From NCBI GenBank assembly GCA_017591395.1, contig WEDG01001459.1:558001-622000 (forward strand): DNA of 64,000 nucleotides, given 5' to 3'. Position numbers and translations under genes: made by a program. This stretch comes from Schistocephalus solidus. Its lineage: Eukaryota > Platyhelminthes > Cestoda > Diphyllobothriidea > Diphyllobothriidae. Each line of letters starts with the position of its first letter. Position 1 is the stretch's first letter. The notes below the pieces were generated by a model. The model saw nothing but the letters and a program-made list of their open reading frames with translations, was not told where the DNA came from and searched no databases. Positions 35,721 through 47,279 of this stretch are shown here, piece after piece.

Positions 35721-37199
35721 TGCTGTTTTTAATGGTCAAGAACAGAAAATATAGACAAAAATGCATTGTTTGATCAAATAGCAGTACAATATCATTTCAA
35801 TAGTTTGTCATACATAGCAAGAAAATTATTTAAATTTCGTTGGCGATATAGCTTCTTTTTTTCGATACCTAGGAAAATACTATCAATAATTTCCACATTT
35901 AAATTTTACCAGAAAGTAAGGTCTGGGCACAGTATTCAAAAAGTTCCTAATTTATAGGCGTCAGAAAAGTTCAGCAAACTCGTATTTTCAATTAAATCTT
36001 AAGGAGAAAAACGGTTTCACGAAGGTAAATTGAGGCACAGGAGCAGCTCATATTGAGGCTTACGACACAATTACAAAGGAAGATCAGCAATAAAGTACGA
36101 AGCGTCATTGTGGTGCGACGAGGGATTTCAGTTTGCAGTGGACCGAGGATGATAACGCCAATCTAGGTGAGGCCGCGACATGCAAATGTCCAGAACGGAA
36201 TTCTAATGAGGGTGAGTGGTGAACAAAACGGGGGTGGTTTGCGACGTAAACGTTAAGATGAACTTGGGAATTTTTTAAATATGTGAGTCAGGGGGATTAT
36301 CGTGTTAATTGAAGGTCACGATGTATAAACTGGGAAAATCAACCTAACTGATGAGGGCTTATCCCGGGAAAAAACAAATCGTGGAGAGGAAAGTGCAAGC
36401 GGACATGCTAATATGGCGATAGTTTTTGGAAATAAAGATGGTCATTTATCGAAGTCATGAAAGCATGCCCGAAAAGCAGACGGAACACAAAAGATTAATC
36501 AAATCAAAAGTAAGATATATATGCACTCGTCTCTAAAGATTAAATGGGCTATTATTCTATCTCATACCGATTAGCAGATAATTCAAAAACCCATACCAGG
36601 AAGCAAAGAAGAGAGTACATTGCTAGGTGGAGGCGGGAGAAGGAATAAGCATGGAAAACATATAAATGTTTTATTAGAGAGTAACAGGGGTAAAGACAGA
36701 AGTACGGGAAATATTTTAACGAGTATTAATGCGTAGAATGAGACGGAAGACAGATTCCATTCTTCTAACCACTGCATATTTTAGGTTACTTAGTTTTTCC
36801 CTGTTCAAAGCGGGAAGTATTTGGATTTTTCAAATATATCGGTTTTCCAGGAAAATATCTTTGGAAATGTTGAATTTTGGAACAGTTATACTCATTCATT
36901 AAACCCGGAGATAGACAGAAATTTTCGAAAAGGAAAAGGAAAAAGAGTCTATAAAGCTTTTATCTAATTTCAGGAGAGTGAAAAGTATAATAAATAAAGC
37001 CAAAAATCTGAGCAGCTTTGGCCGTCATTACACTGACGAGTGACGAGAAACCTAGATGACTGATGTAGCTTAAACCGAAGCCCTTTGCAGTGGACTATTC
37101 AGACATAGGGTGCCTTGAAATCTTACAGTTAAACGTAGTCTTTTAGGTCTAAAATGCATCTGGTTCTTATGCTGGAATACTCTTACTCTCCGCTGTGCC
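35721..37199. other. No supported gene
   Basis: AT-rich and purine-rich sequence. Open frames at 35766-35957 (plus) and 36583-36777 (minus) look random or low in complexity. A LINE 5' region may begin near 37100 but is not readable. Confidence 0.4.
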
Positions 37200-39473
37200 T
37201 GCTATAGAGCAAAAGTGACGTAATATTTGGCGAAGAAATTTTCCTGAGATGCGAGCAGATTTAACAGACCTCAACTGAACCTAAATGTTTTCGGGCACTG
37301 TGAAACGAAGATTGGGAGTTCTTCTGGAATGCTCCTCTGCAACTCATGGACAACCACTACCCACAAACGATCGTCTATCAGAGAAAGCGTCCTGAGTGGC
37401 TAGACAGCAACCTAAAAAGGGAAAATAAACGGGAAGCACTAATTGTAGAGAAAATACTGCGAGTCTAATCAAGTCGCATATTTTAACAAGTAAAAAACAC
37501 AGAGAAACGAACTGACAAGCGTTATTCTTAAAACGCGACGAGAATTCGTGAAGACTTTGCTGCAAAATACAACACAAAATCCAAAGTTAGTCTACAATTA
37601 CCTTCCGCCGATGTACAAGAAAAAAAATTTGATCCCGATGATAAAGTCTACCGCGGCATCGAAGTTACTGAAAACAGGGACAAATTCACGTACTTTTCAC
37701 AGTTCAACCGCTCAGTCTACACAAATGACGCAATGTTCCTTCCTCCCTCAGCGGATAACCTGCCAAATGCAAGCATTAGTCACATACTGTTCTCAGCAGT
37801 TATGATCCGAAGGGAACTAAAGTAAATAAAAGAGTCGAAATCTCCAGGACCAGATGAGCTTCCACCCAAGCTTCTGAAAGAACTCGCCAATGAAATTTCC
37901 GCACCTCTGTCAGTGCTCTTTCAAAAGTCATTTGACTCCGGAACACTTCCTATAAATTGGAAGCTGGCACATTTAACTCCCTTATGCAAAAGTGGTAGCC
38001 GGGCGTCAGTGACAAATTACAGACCCATAAGCTTGACAAACATCCTCGGCAAGGTTATATAAAAGATCATCAAGAGACTCATAATTTGTTATCAAATTGT
38101 CAACATGGGTTCCGAAAAGGAAGATCGTGCATTGCAAATTTTCAGCAATCTCTCCAGAGCTGGACTCAAGCACTGGAAGATAGACACGCGGTTCAAATCG
38201 CCTTCATTGACTTTCAAAAGGCCTTCAACACTGTGCCGCACCAGAGACTGTTGTACAAGCTGGAAAAATTGGAATCAGAGGTAACCATCTCAAATGGGTC
38301 GAAAGCTTCCCCTTGGATCGACGCCAGGTTGTGTGCATCGGCCAAGAGGGGGTCAATTTCTGCTGCGGTCGAGAATGGGGTTCCTCGGGGTTCATTACTA
38401 TGGCCAATGCTGTTCCAACTATACGTGGACGATTATGTCAGGGATCTGGACAGTGAACCAGCAATGTTTACCGACGACATAAAAATTTGGAGTATAATCC
38501 AGAGCCCTGCCAACGAAGATAAACTACAGATCAAATTTAGTCGGTTGGAGGAGTGGTCGAATCATTGGCTTTTGCGGTTCAATGTCGATAAGTGTACAAT
38601 ACTTTGCTTAGACTACCAATCTGGATCTGCCGACACTAGAAACTACTTTCGCAACGATGAAGCCTTACACGCCGTGGAAACCCAAAAGGACCCTGGTGTG
38701 CTGATGACCACCACCTTAAAACTCTCCTTTCATTGCTCGAAAGGGACAAAGAGCGCAATGGCTGTGTTGCATGCCATCAGGCGAGCCTTTTGTAGTTCAA
38801 TGAAGATCTGTTCGCCAAGATTTTCGGAACATTCGTGAGGTCGCATTTGGAATATGCTGTACAAGCCTGGAGACCCATGGACAGTTGAAGATTGGAACTG
38901 TCTCGAAAGAGAACAAAGATAAAGCCACCAAAATGGTTAGGAGTCAAAGCTCCTTGCCATATCCAACCGGCCTAATGAATGAAAATCTGTCACCTTTGGG
39001 ATACAGGCAAATGCGCGGGGATCTCTGGCAGACATTCCGCATTGTTAAGGGATTGAATTGTTGCCCGGAATCCTCGAACTTCTTTGAATTTGCTGCCATG
39101 ACCCATAGCCGAGGTTACCCATTGAAACTGCGCGTCCAGCAGTTGAGACTGGATGTGTGCAAGTCCTCCTTCTCTGTCAGAATTGTCAAACCATGGAATG
39201 CCCCCCCCCCTTATGGACCTTGTGACGTCAACATCACTGGGAAGTTTTAAAAGGAACCTTGACAGTTTTATGTTCGAAAATGAGCCGGAGCGATGAGGGA
39301 TTTAACTAAACCCTGAAGACTATCACAGCACTTGTCCTGGGTTATGATCGCCTTTGAAATTTTGCAACCCACGCGGTTTTTCTGTACCATACACTTAATT
39401 TCACGTTACAAATAGGTTACTCAAAGGCCAATGCCTATTTCCCACCATAAATTGAATTGAATTGAATTGAATG
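37200..39473 (+). mobile_element. LINE family 3, with a long RT frame
   Basis: The pre-RT block PEWLDSNLKRENKREALI is at about 37390-37445. SKSPGPDELPPKLLKELANE and LPINWKLAHLTPLCKSG follow at 37830-37995, then TNYRPISLTN. The RT core frame at 38086-38838 (250 codons) has HGFRKGRSC, IDFQKAFNTVPHQRLLYKL (motif A), NGVPRGSLLWPMLFQLYVDD (motif B) and MFTDDIKIW (motif C, both aspartates kept). The C-terminal frame 38885-39250 has RRAT-like KDKATKMV, YRQMRGDLWQTFRIVKGL and VRIVKPWNAPPP. Frameshifts separate the segments. It ends at 39473 with AAATTGAATTGAATTGAATTGAATG, a short tandem tail typical of CR1-like 3' ends. Confidence 0.9.
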
Positions 39474-40276
39474 TAACGACATTTTGAAATGCATAATTCC
39501 AATAGTAATTTTGAGAATACGTGGACAGAATTATCAACTCCGAGTGAATTTGACAAATTCAACATTAGGCAGCAGGTTTTACAGAAAGAAAAAAACATGT
39601 TTGCGGTTATCAGTAAAAATAACAGACTGAGTATGTTTGAATGTGGATGAGCTTTGGTAGATAAACGCTCACCGATCGATTCTGGGACACATTCTTCCCA
39701 TTTTTGGCTAAGGCTCTCTCTCAAGCCTCACCGGCAGTAACACAGCGACTACTATTATAGACGGATGAACATTGCCCGACAAAGATATGGAAGATTGGAA
39801 TGGTCATTGAGCGCGGGTATCTAAGCCGCTTTCCTACATTTTAAGCCTGTTTGTAAGGAAATGCGGAAAAGAGGAGTGAAAGCTATTAGCTTTAAGCCCT
39901 TTCGGTGAATAAATCCAGACAGGTGGCTGGAATATTATTTGAAATACATATTGTGCCAACCTAGAAGACTTGCAAAGTTCTTTGTCAATTCCTCGTTACC
40001 TTGAATAAAATCAAGTCGGTTTAATTTTACACCTGGTTGCTGAAAAAAGTAAGATTTTCAAAAAGAACAATGAATCCATGACCAATCACAGTTAAAAGGT
40101 TCACTGAAGTGAACAATAAATGACCGTCGCTAGTTGCCTATTTTACCAACTGCATATTTGCTTTTGTCGTCTTTTTAATTTTATGTTTTCTTTTAGTTCA
40201 TTTTGTTATAATTTTTGGGGTTTAATATATCAATTTTCGTTTCCAAATTGCCCCTATTGTCCATTCCTGTCTGCAG
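39474..40276. other. No supported gene
   Basis: No recognised coding domain and no match to other repeats in the window. Confidence 0.4.
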
Positions 40277-40372
40277 TTGTCCGTTACTATGCTGGTTCTC
40301 CCATCACTAACGCTGGTTTTGAAATTATGTTACTGATCTCAATGTTTACCTTTGCCTTCATGTCTATGTAAC
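40277..40372 (+). CDS. Candidate terminal exon, membrane-like C-terminus, unknown
   Basis: After a good acceptor (CCATTCCTGTCTGCAG) the frame reads VRYYAGSPITNAGFEIM, then the hydrophobic stretch LLISMFTFAFMSM, and a TAA at 40370-40372. A hydrophobic C-terminal helix of about 15 residues would suit a tail-anchored or multi-pass membrane protein. No upstream exon could be joined, and the upstream open frame is AT-rich. It may be chance. Confidence 0.22.
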
Positions 40373-41143
40373 GAACCCTAAAGAATAGCAACAACATTCC
40401 AAGCATCTTTAAAAATAAATTTGCTCGCTGGTACCATGTGTACCAGCAGCGACTTGCACAAAATAATTTTAATGCATTCACTTTTTTAAGCGTCCGTTCG
40501 AATCACTGTTCTTGGTTGTGCTAGTTTGTAGCTGCAAGTGCAACTGGCTGATAAATAACTTCCTCTTTGTAATAATCAGCTTGAATTAATATGTCAGAAC
40601 CATTTTTAAGGCCCATATGAGTTTTTATTTCACCGAACTGCGTTGGTTTTTGTTACACAGAGATAATTCCTTGATGACAATTTTGCAGCGATATGCTCGC
40701 ACCGATACTCCTGATGGCGCTTGTACCCCTAGGCGTCTCTGCAGCGGGCGAAGCCGTTGAGGTTGGACACACGGATAATTAAGGTATCTGCGTTTTTTCA
40801 GTCAGTACAAGTACTGAACAGAGTTGACAAGCACCTAACCGAACACGAATGCAGAGGTCATAAGTAGAAGCAGTAGAAAGGTATGAAAAGTGTTCTTATA
40901 GCAATACCCGTATATATGTTTGGTAGAAGTACAACATAAGAGAATAAACAGTGTGTTACATACACATTTGTCCATCTGGAGTGGGGGCGGGTATTCTGTC
41001 GTGTCCGTTGGATTTTGAGCTCAGCACTGTGGGCAACCATAGGGGCGGGACATGGAGGTGCGGATATAGTGTTAGAGAAAACGAGATGGTTGCTGTAGGG
41101 GTGAGAGGAAGGAGGCACCAGCATTTTCACCGACACTTTTTCA

Positions 41144-41780
41144 TACCGTCCCCATCCTGGCCGGCGCCAAAGTAAATGTTTTCACTCCATGTAAACAACC
41201 CATGCATTCTCCTTGTGCGTTAAACCCAATCTTGGGCCTCGATTTTGTCGGGAGGGGTCGCCTCAGCCAATCAGCGCACGGAATACTTGCAAAACTACGT
41301 ATGACACCTATGAAAGTATCAAAGATGCTTGTAGATGTTATCAAGCTTAGCAGGGGATGGTATGAGAACCGCATGCGACTCGAAAAATCGGCCCAGGAAA
41401 CTGCTCCGTTTTGTTAACTAAAAGAAGAGCGTTAGTGTTTTGTCCAGTCTGATTGGCCTTTGAAGAGTAATCGGATTGTTAAGCTGTGCGATATGTGCTA
41501 TTTTGGTCTGGTGGCTCCCTAATTACATTTTTCGAATGAATTATACGTTACTTTGGCGCCAAAGTCGCTTTGGCCGCAGAACAGTGCGATTCTCATCAAC
41601 GACCTCTATGTCGACATGGTTTACGCGAGAGGAGACTGCCGCTTGTGCTAATCAGACAGCGCAGGCTCTAGATTGTCCTCGCATTGACAAAAAGTTGCCC
41701 TTATAATAAACCTGAAATTTGATAGTTATCAGAACGGATTGAGGCCACTTTTTGGCGCGGATCCAGGATGGAGGTGGTGT
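41144..41780. mobile_element. Candidate MITE with inverted GCGCCAAA / CATCCTGG ends
   Basis: The left end (41143-41173) reads CCGTCCCCATCCTGG, then CCGGCGCCAAAGT. The right end (41747-41780), reverse complemented, reads CACCACCTCCATCCTGG, then ATCCGCGCCAAAAAGT. Terminal inverted similarity is about 28 bp, and each end is next to a TA, which could be the target duplication. The interior has no transposase frame. A solo copy of the motif is at 13361-13397. The element contains the promoter-like motif cluster listed separately, and its length of about 637 bp fits a non-autonomous DNA transposon. Confidence 0.5.
41267..41565. promoter_or_regulatory. CCAAT, inverted CCAAT, CHR-like and palindromic E2F-like motifs
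   Basis: CCAATCAG is at 41267-41274 and its inverted form CTGATTGG at 41449-41456, both NF-Y type. TTTGAA, matching the cell-cycle homology region core, follows at 41459-41464. A perfect 16-bp palindrome, ACTTTGGCGCCAAAGT, is at 41550-41565 and equals the ideal E2F site. A GC box (GGGGCGGGA) lies just outside at about 41041. Together these resemble a proliferation-linked promoter, but all except the GC box lie inside the candidate MITE and no transcript start is known. Confidence 0.3.
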
Positions 41781-43495
41781 AACAGCGTATTGTTGAAAAT
41801 ATAGGCTACCTCTAGAGAGGCAATTGCCTCTCAACTGCCGACTTCCTTCCCACCATCCCTGCAACTCCCCTCTCTCACGCTCTAGGCTAGAATATTCGAT
41901 GGCCCAATATATATCGTCAAAATTTAGATGTTCCTCAAAGCTTGTGGCTGGTTTACTGTAATTTCCGAACTCCACAACGGGGTTTAGCGTTTCCCTTTGC
42001 AAGCGGTGGATCAGTACCCATCGTTCAAGTAGTCTGATATAAGGTTATGTAGAGAGCGGAGGAAGTAAGTTAATTAATCAAATTGGGCAGGTTAACGAAG
42101 GGAAAACACTAGTTACAACGGTGATGAGACTAATAAGCGAATCACGATTAAAAATATTGGTGTAGATGAGTCGGCTCATAGGTATTAGATTCAGTAGCAT
42201 GAAATGAATCGTCGGCAGTCCGGGCGTGGACCACCTTTACTGCAGCTAGGTTATCGAAAACAAAAACAATTAAGGCTAACTATCATGCTCAAAGGAACAT
42301 TTATTTAAAGAGCGAACATATTTCGAGCGCATTATCTCACCTTGTGATTTCATCGACTGCCATTACCGTTTTCAGCAATTTCTAGGTTTCATTTACCCAC
42401 GTGAGCGGATCGCAATACACATTTCAAAGGAAATATTTCCTTCTCCCTAACATGTTTTACTGTATTTGTTCGTGTGACTCCGTGAAGATTACAAGTTTAT
42501 CTTACAAAAAGTGATCGGACAAAACTTTCTGTGAAAGATAACTTCATACCGCTTATCAGGACCTGACTATTATTCAATTCCCGTTATTTTCATTAAGTTA
42601 AGCTAAGAATTGCAAATGTTTTTGCATTTCTTCACAGACAATTATTTCAAAATTAAAAAAACTGAACTCGACGAAACGGGCAGAATTGGGTGACGTCACC
42701 GTTTTTGCGACTGCAAACGGACCTTACATATTTAAAAATGTTTCATTTCATCAGGCGCAACAAAACTACGCAGGTGCAGGCACAGCATAAAATAGTAATC
42801 ACGCATGCTTAGGCTTGATTCAAAAGGGGAGTAGGTCACTACATTGTCCTCACTTTCCCTCCTGGTGTTGTTTGACTTGTGAATTTGACTTAAAACAGTA
42901 ACCATTCATACATTAATCGTAGCAGCACTACCGTAAAAATCGACCAGTGCAAGTTAAGTGTGAGTATCCATCTTACCAGACGTCTAGTAATTGCCTTCAT
43001 CCAAGTCTTTTACAGCGCACAAGAGAGATTTCCTTCGATCAGTGATTCAGGCTGCCGGAAATGAAGCCTTTTTAGTTTAACCTTTAGGTAGTTACTATAT
43101 GCTGTTTTGTATGAATAGCGCTTGAATCCTTTAACGAGTGCGCGAGAGAGATAACACTTCTCTTACGACGATGTCTCCATACTTCGCTTTTTGTTGACTT
43201 TTTCGTTGATATAAATGAATTTACTTTCACGTTGTTTGTAGGTTTTGTCCTCACCGAGTTGTTTTACTTTTCAATATTATCAGATTCCCTTGTCTCAGAT
43301 TTAGTCACCGCAAAATTCAACCGATGCAGCGTTTCATTCATAGGAATATCTTTTATGTTCTTATAAACTACTGCGTATTTACTTCGCAGTCGCCCAATCC
43401 TTACCTGTCCGACGAATGCTTGCCTCCTAACATCACTAGTTGGGCAACTGCATTAACCAAGCCAGTGTAAGTATATAACCAGATAGATGCACCCA
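41781..43495. other. No supported gene
   Basis: A 116-codon minus-strand frame at 41652-42002 overlaps the MITE end and has no recognisable domain. The remainder shows no repeat or coding match. Confidence 0.4.
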
Positions 43496-44411
43496 TCACC
43501 GTCTCGAACACAGGACCAGCCTAATTGTATTTCTAACATCTGTGCCAGGTACTGCTTTAACCAAATGCGGACTTTCAGGCAGATACGATTCATTCTCCCT
43601 TATCAACGGGTATGACCGACAGTCGACGTTTTTTTCGTCTAGTTGTCGTTGCAGTCCTGAACGCTGGATACTGAGGCTCGGCATAATCTGAAAATCCAAC
43701 TTACGCATATCACCATACTTTGCTCGTTAGCCGCATCACCGAAGGAACAAAAAATGGGCGGGCTTGCCCTCAGGCCAATGAAGCATCGTATAGCAGCACT
43801 TAAAGAGGCAACTTATTACTACAACCTGATGGTGTAGGAACTCATTAGAGATTTCCCGTATAATTTTCAACAGAACTAACCGCCCACTACATCCAACTTC
43901 CACAAGCCATCAAGCCACAGCGGTGAAAGTTTTATGCGCACATAACATTAATCGATAGATTTGAACCCAACTTTCGGGTCGTTAGTCGACTGGTGGCGTT
44001 TTTGTCATTATTCCATCGCGTCATTATTCCATTGGTTACTGATATATGTTGCTACCCTAACCAACCTTTTATGTTCATCAAACTCGAGATGCTGGTCGTC
44101 CTTTTCACATAGATATCTACTTAGGAAATTTCTTGGGATGTATCTAGGCGTTGGGTTAGGAGTCTTCTACAATCCCTTACACATATTTTGATGTTATTGG
44201 AGGCATTTAAGGCCACTTTGCGAAGGCCGTCGTATAATTCTTCATTTATCTCGTCATCCGCAGTAATTGGTGGGAATAATGCAAGAACTATGTCTTTTAG
44301 ACAAATGCGGATAGTGTGGAGAGAGGGGTGTTCCCATACAACAACGCCCTCGTTCGCTTTCTCATGTAATTCAAAGGAAACTACATTCTCACCGCAGTTA
44401 TCTTGCACACG
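43496..44411 (-). CDS. Candidate host gene, two coding exons, product unknown
   Basis: Exon at 44411-44181 (231 nt, 77 codons) follows a possible acceptor (CATTTCTACTAAAG) and ends at a strong donor (AAATATGT/GTAAGG). It reads DNCGENVVSFELHEKANEG, VVVWEHPSLHTIRICLKDIV, LALFPPITADDEINEELYDG and LRKVALNASNNIKIC. A later acceptor (GGATTTTCAG) at 43688 opens, in the same phase, a terminal exon at 43687-43496 reading IMPSLSIQRSGLQRQ to SRR and TGA. Both exons are free of stops and have balanced, soluble, helix-rich composition. A further exon probably lies upstream, and an alternative acceptor six codons in is possible. The 493-nt intron has stops in all frames. I do not recognise the family. Confidence 0.45.
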
Positions 44412-44429
44412 CTTTAGTAGAAATGTTTA

Positions 44430-44700
44430 AATGATGTCAAACATGCATATGAAAGTTAAGCAACCGGGCTTCGTCAGACGAGAAATTTCAATAACGCACT
44501 TAGAATGGCTGCGCATAACAAAAACTGCGTCTGTTGATAGAAACAAACGGGCGAGTTCCAGGAAGCAGTTCGGAAGGAAAATATGTGATCGCTTGAACAA
44601 GAAATTTATTGGTCTGACGTTATGGATTCTCACTCGAACCCATAACCAGAGACAGTCGCGACTATCTCTGATGATGGCGTTGAGTGAGAATCCGAAATCG
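44430..44700 (+). mobile_element. Short LINE relic related to the palindrome LINE
   Basis: Positions 44611-44658 align with 10471-10520. Both carry GTCTGACGTTAYGGATTC, then a GAACCCA block and a CAGAGRCAGT block, and both have a stop in the same place in the frame VxRYGF. The flanks are too decayed to extend the match. The 171-codon open frame 44431-44946 across it shows no convincing domain and may be chance. Confidence 0.4.
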
Positions 44701-45040
44701 CAGGCCGATAAACTTCGTATTCAAGTGATTGCATCTCCTACTTCTGAACAGCGTCTGTATTTTATGATTGCACACCATCTATTAGATCACGCGTATTTTC
44801 GTTTAATGCCACTTTTCAATTTTGTATACCAGATACCCAGACCAATCGGTTATTACAGACCCCCACGGACAAGCATATGTCGCTGTTCCAGGCAACATGC
44901 GAAAATGACAATTCCTATAAACATTGACTGTCGCATTTATCGTTAACCTATGCTAGCCGCAGACGTAAGTTAAAAATCTGCGAAAGTCTCGGGAGAACTC
45001 TTTTCTTAGTATTGTTTTCAAAATCTTCGCTCGAGTAGTG

Positions 45041-45144
45041 TTAAATCATCGAAATTTCTGCTTTAACAGCAACTATTTCCGCACAGTGAACGTCAATATC
45101 TGCAATAGCTTGTAGCCACCAATATGAACTTCGCAGCGCGGTGA
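45041..45144 (-). CDS. Candidate terminal exon, product unknown
   Basis: An acceptor (TCTTATTTTGCAG) on the minus strand opens a phase-1 frame reading TALRSSYWWLQAIADIDVHC, then AEIVAVKAEISMI, and a TAA. The composition is protein-like and no stop occurs in 34 codons, but the exon is short. It could be the end of a gene transcribed leftward whose other exons lie beyond 45.2 kb. No link to the minus-strand candidate at 43.5-44.4 kb is shown. An open frame at 45182-45442 on the plus strand is unrecognised. Confidence 0.27.
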
Positions 45145-46510
45145 CTGCAAAATAAGATATCAAGAAACGAAGGGCGGTCTCTTGAATGTCATTGTTCATC
45201 TAAGTCTTCGAAATAGTGAACTCAGGCGGCTCCTAAAAAGTATTTCTGGAATTCAGGTGTCAGAAGCGCCTCACGCTGGTGGTTCCTCTTTGTGTCGACA
45301 GGATGGGACAAGTGACGGTCAGTGCTTTAATATTGGAAGCCATCGTATTGACGTTCTATGGAGTGATGGTGTGTGTTCCCCTCATTCCCCCTCGGCCTCG
45401 CATTGTCCGCACTGCGGTCGAAAGCCCACCCAAGATGATTAAAGAGGAGTCGACATGAACTGTCGAACCGATGGAAACTATCAAGCGTGTATCTTATACA
45501 ATCCTTTACAAAAGCCTACAAAAGCTGGTTATATAACTGCCAGTTTGAGCACCACAAGTGGACCCGGAAATTTAGCGAAAGCTGAGTCCCACTGCCCCCG
45601 AATGCACCAATTCTGTATTGAGTGCTAATGTGGGGAAGACAACAGTAATGCACTAGACGGAACCAGCTATCGGACACACAGAGCCAGTAGTAATTATTGA
45701 TAGTAATCTCATTGTGAGATAGAATAATTTGTTTATGGTGATTTAACCATATCACTGATTGTCAAAGTTGACGGTGAGGATAAAACTCCAATGTTTAGCG
45801 TCGACAACTGCGCAATGAATATTCATTTATTTCCAAATTATGCTTGTTGCTGTCCAGGCACGTTATTTGTCGCCCACCCTATGGGTTCAGTGTTGCTGCC
45901 ATATTTTTTAGTCCGCGGCTTCAGATAAGGCGACGAAGGTTAGATCCACCATTTAGCTGGATGTACAGGGCTCCGGGAGTTATTGAGATTATTATCGGAC
46001 ATCCGATGTTCGAACTTTACCCCTGAAGAAGAAAATTAGTCGATCTCACAAAGCCCAATATCATGAATATTTATCTTCTTGGCTGGCTAGGTCAGACATT
46101 CCTACAGGTGTATCAGGCACAGGTACCCAAATAAAACCTCACAAGGTCACTTGTTGCATTTGGCATGTTGATACAAGAAACTTAAACTTATTACTACTAT
46201 GACAAGATTATTGCCCATGCAATAGGTACAAAATGGTCTGTTTAGAAATTCAGGTAAAATTAGTTTCGTTATCCGGGAAGAAGGTCTCCAACAGTCAATT
46301 AGTGTATTATGTACTCTATATCCGCTATTGTTTACTCCTATGCTTTGTTTCTTCCGGGCTGCCGGTCGTCTGTTCATAGTCCATATCATCAGAAGACGAG
46401 CCGTTTTAATCTGAGTTTCTAATCAGAACTGCACGCACCCCTCTCCCAGTGGCTGACTGGTGGCGTGACACTGAACCTTCATCTCAGAATGCTGTGGATT
46501 CGCCGTTTTG

Positions 46511-46822
46511 ACCTTGCTTGTGGGCTCTATGCGCTGCCTGTGTATATGCATCGGCTTGAGTCCTTTCGAGGTGGAGTCATGGCTGAATAACAAAGGCGTC
46601 GATAACTCTGAAAGTTTCAAATGTACTTACTTGCCTTATCTTTTTGACTTCGGTGATGTTGATTATGCTTTGGGACATGTTACGATCAGCCTCAGGGTAT
46701 CTAGGAAACTTGATTCACTCCTTTCCAAGCATGTTGATCGAGGTTCGGTATACTATTTCCACGTCCTGGCAAACTGTATCAGGCAGTTTTTTTTAGCTGG
46801 ACTCCCCCTCGCCTCTGCTTAG
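46511..46822 (+). other. 104-codon open frame, unknown
   Basis: The translation includes FDFGDVDYALGHVTISLRVS and RKLDSLLSKHVDRG, which looks more protein-like than most frames here. It lies 0.5 kb upstream of the candidate gene at 47.3 kb on the same strand. No good splice sites or ATG context settle it. It could be an upstream exon, a decayed repeat or chance. Confidence 0.22.
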
Positions 46823-47279
46823 ACAGCGGCTTCGATTTTAAAGTATCAGCGCTGCAGTCAGGGGGTGAAAAACAAGTAGTTTGCTCCAGTTGCGCGATCT
46901 AATTTGAGGCTAATTTAGTGTTTACCACGCAAATTATTGTCCTCAGACATCAATTTTCGTAACGTTCAAATTTTCGATCGTCGTCCACTTGTCTAGAACA
47001 GTCTTAACAACTGCCGGCCATATGTTTGGTAACCGACTTCCCGTTCCACACAAATCATTGACTGAATTTCTAGATTGACCCATTTGGGTTTAGAATTTTC
47101 GCATTATGGAAGGTGCAGGTCATTTTATACTGTTCTCCTAAATTTCTGTCCATATCTATCTTTTTTGCCCGCCATGCGTTCATTTTGACTAATTTTCTAT
47201 ATGTTTATTTGTTTGCCGCTGATCTCCGAGGTATCTAAAATAGCTCTTAACTAACAATTCTACCACTTGTCCGTTTCAG

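Noticed and set aside
38086..38838. An intact, active LINE
   Set aside because: The RT core is open with both catalytic aspartates, but frameshifts cut it from the upstream and C-terminal parts and no endonuclease is readable.
44427..44633. Minus-strand 68-codon frame as a further exon of the 43.5-44.4 kb candidate gene
   Set aside because: Part of it matches a LINE relic on the opposite strand and the donor at its end is weak.
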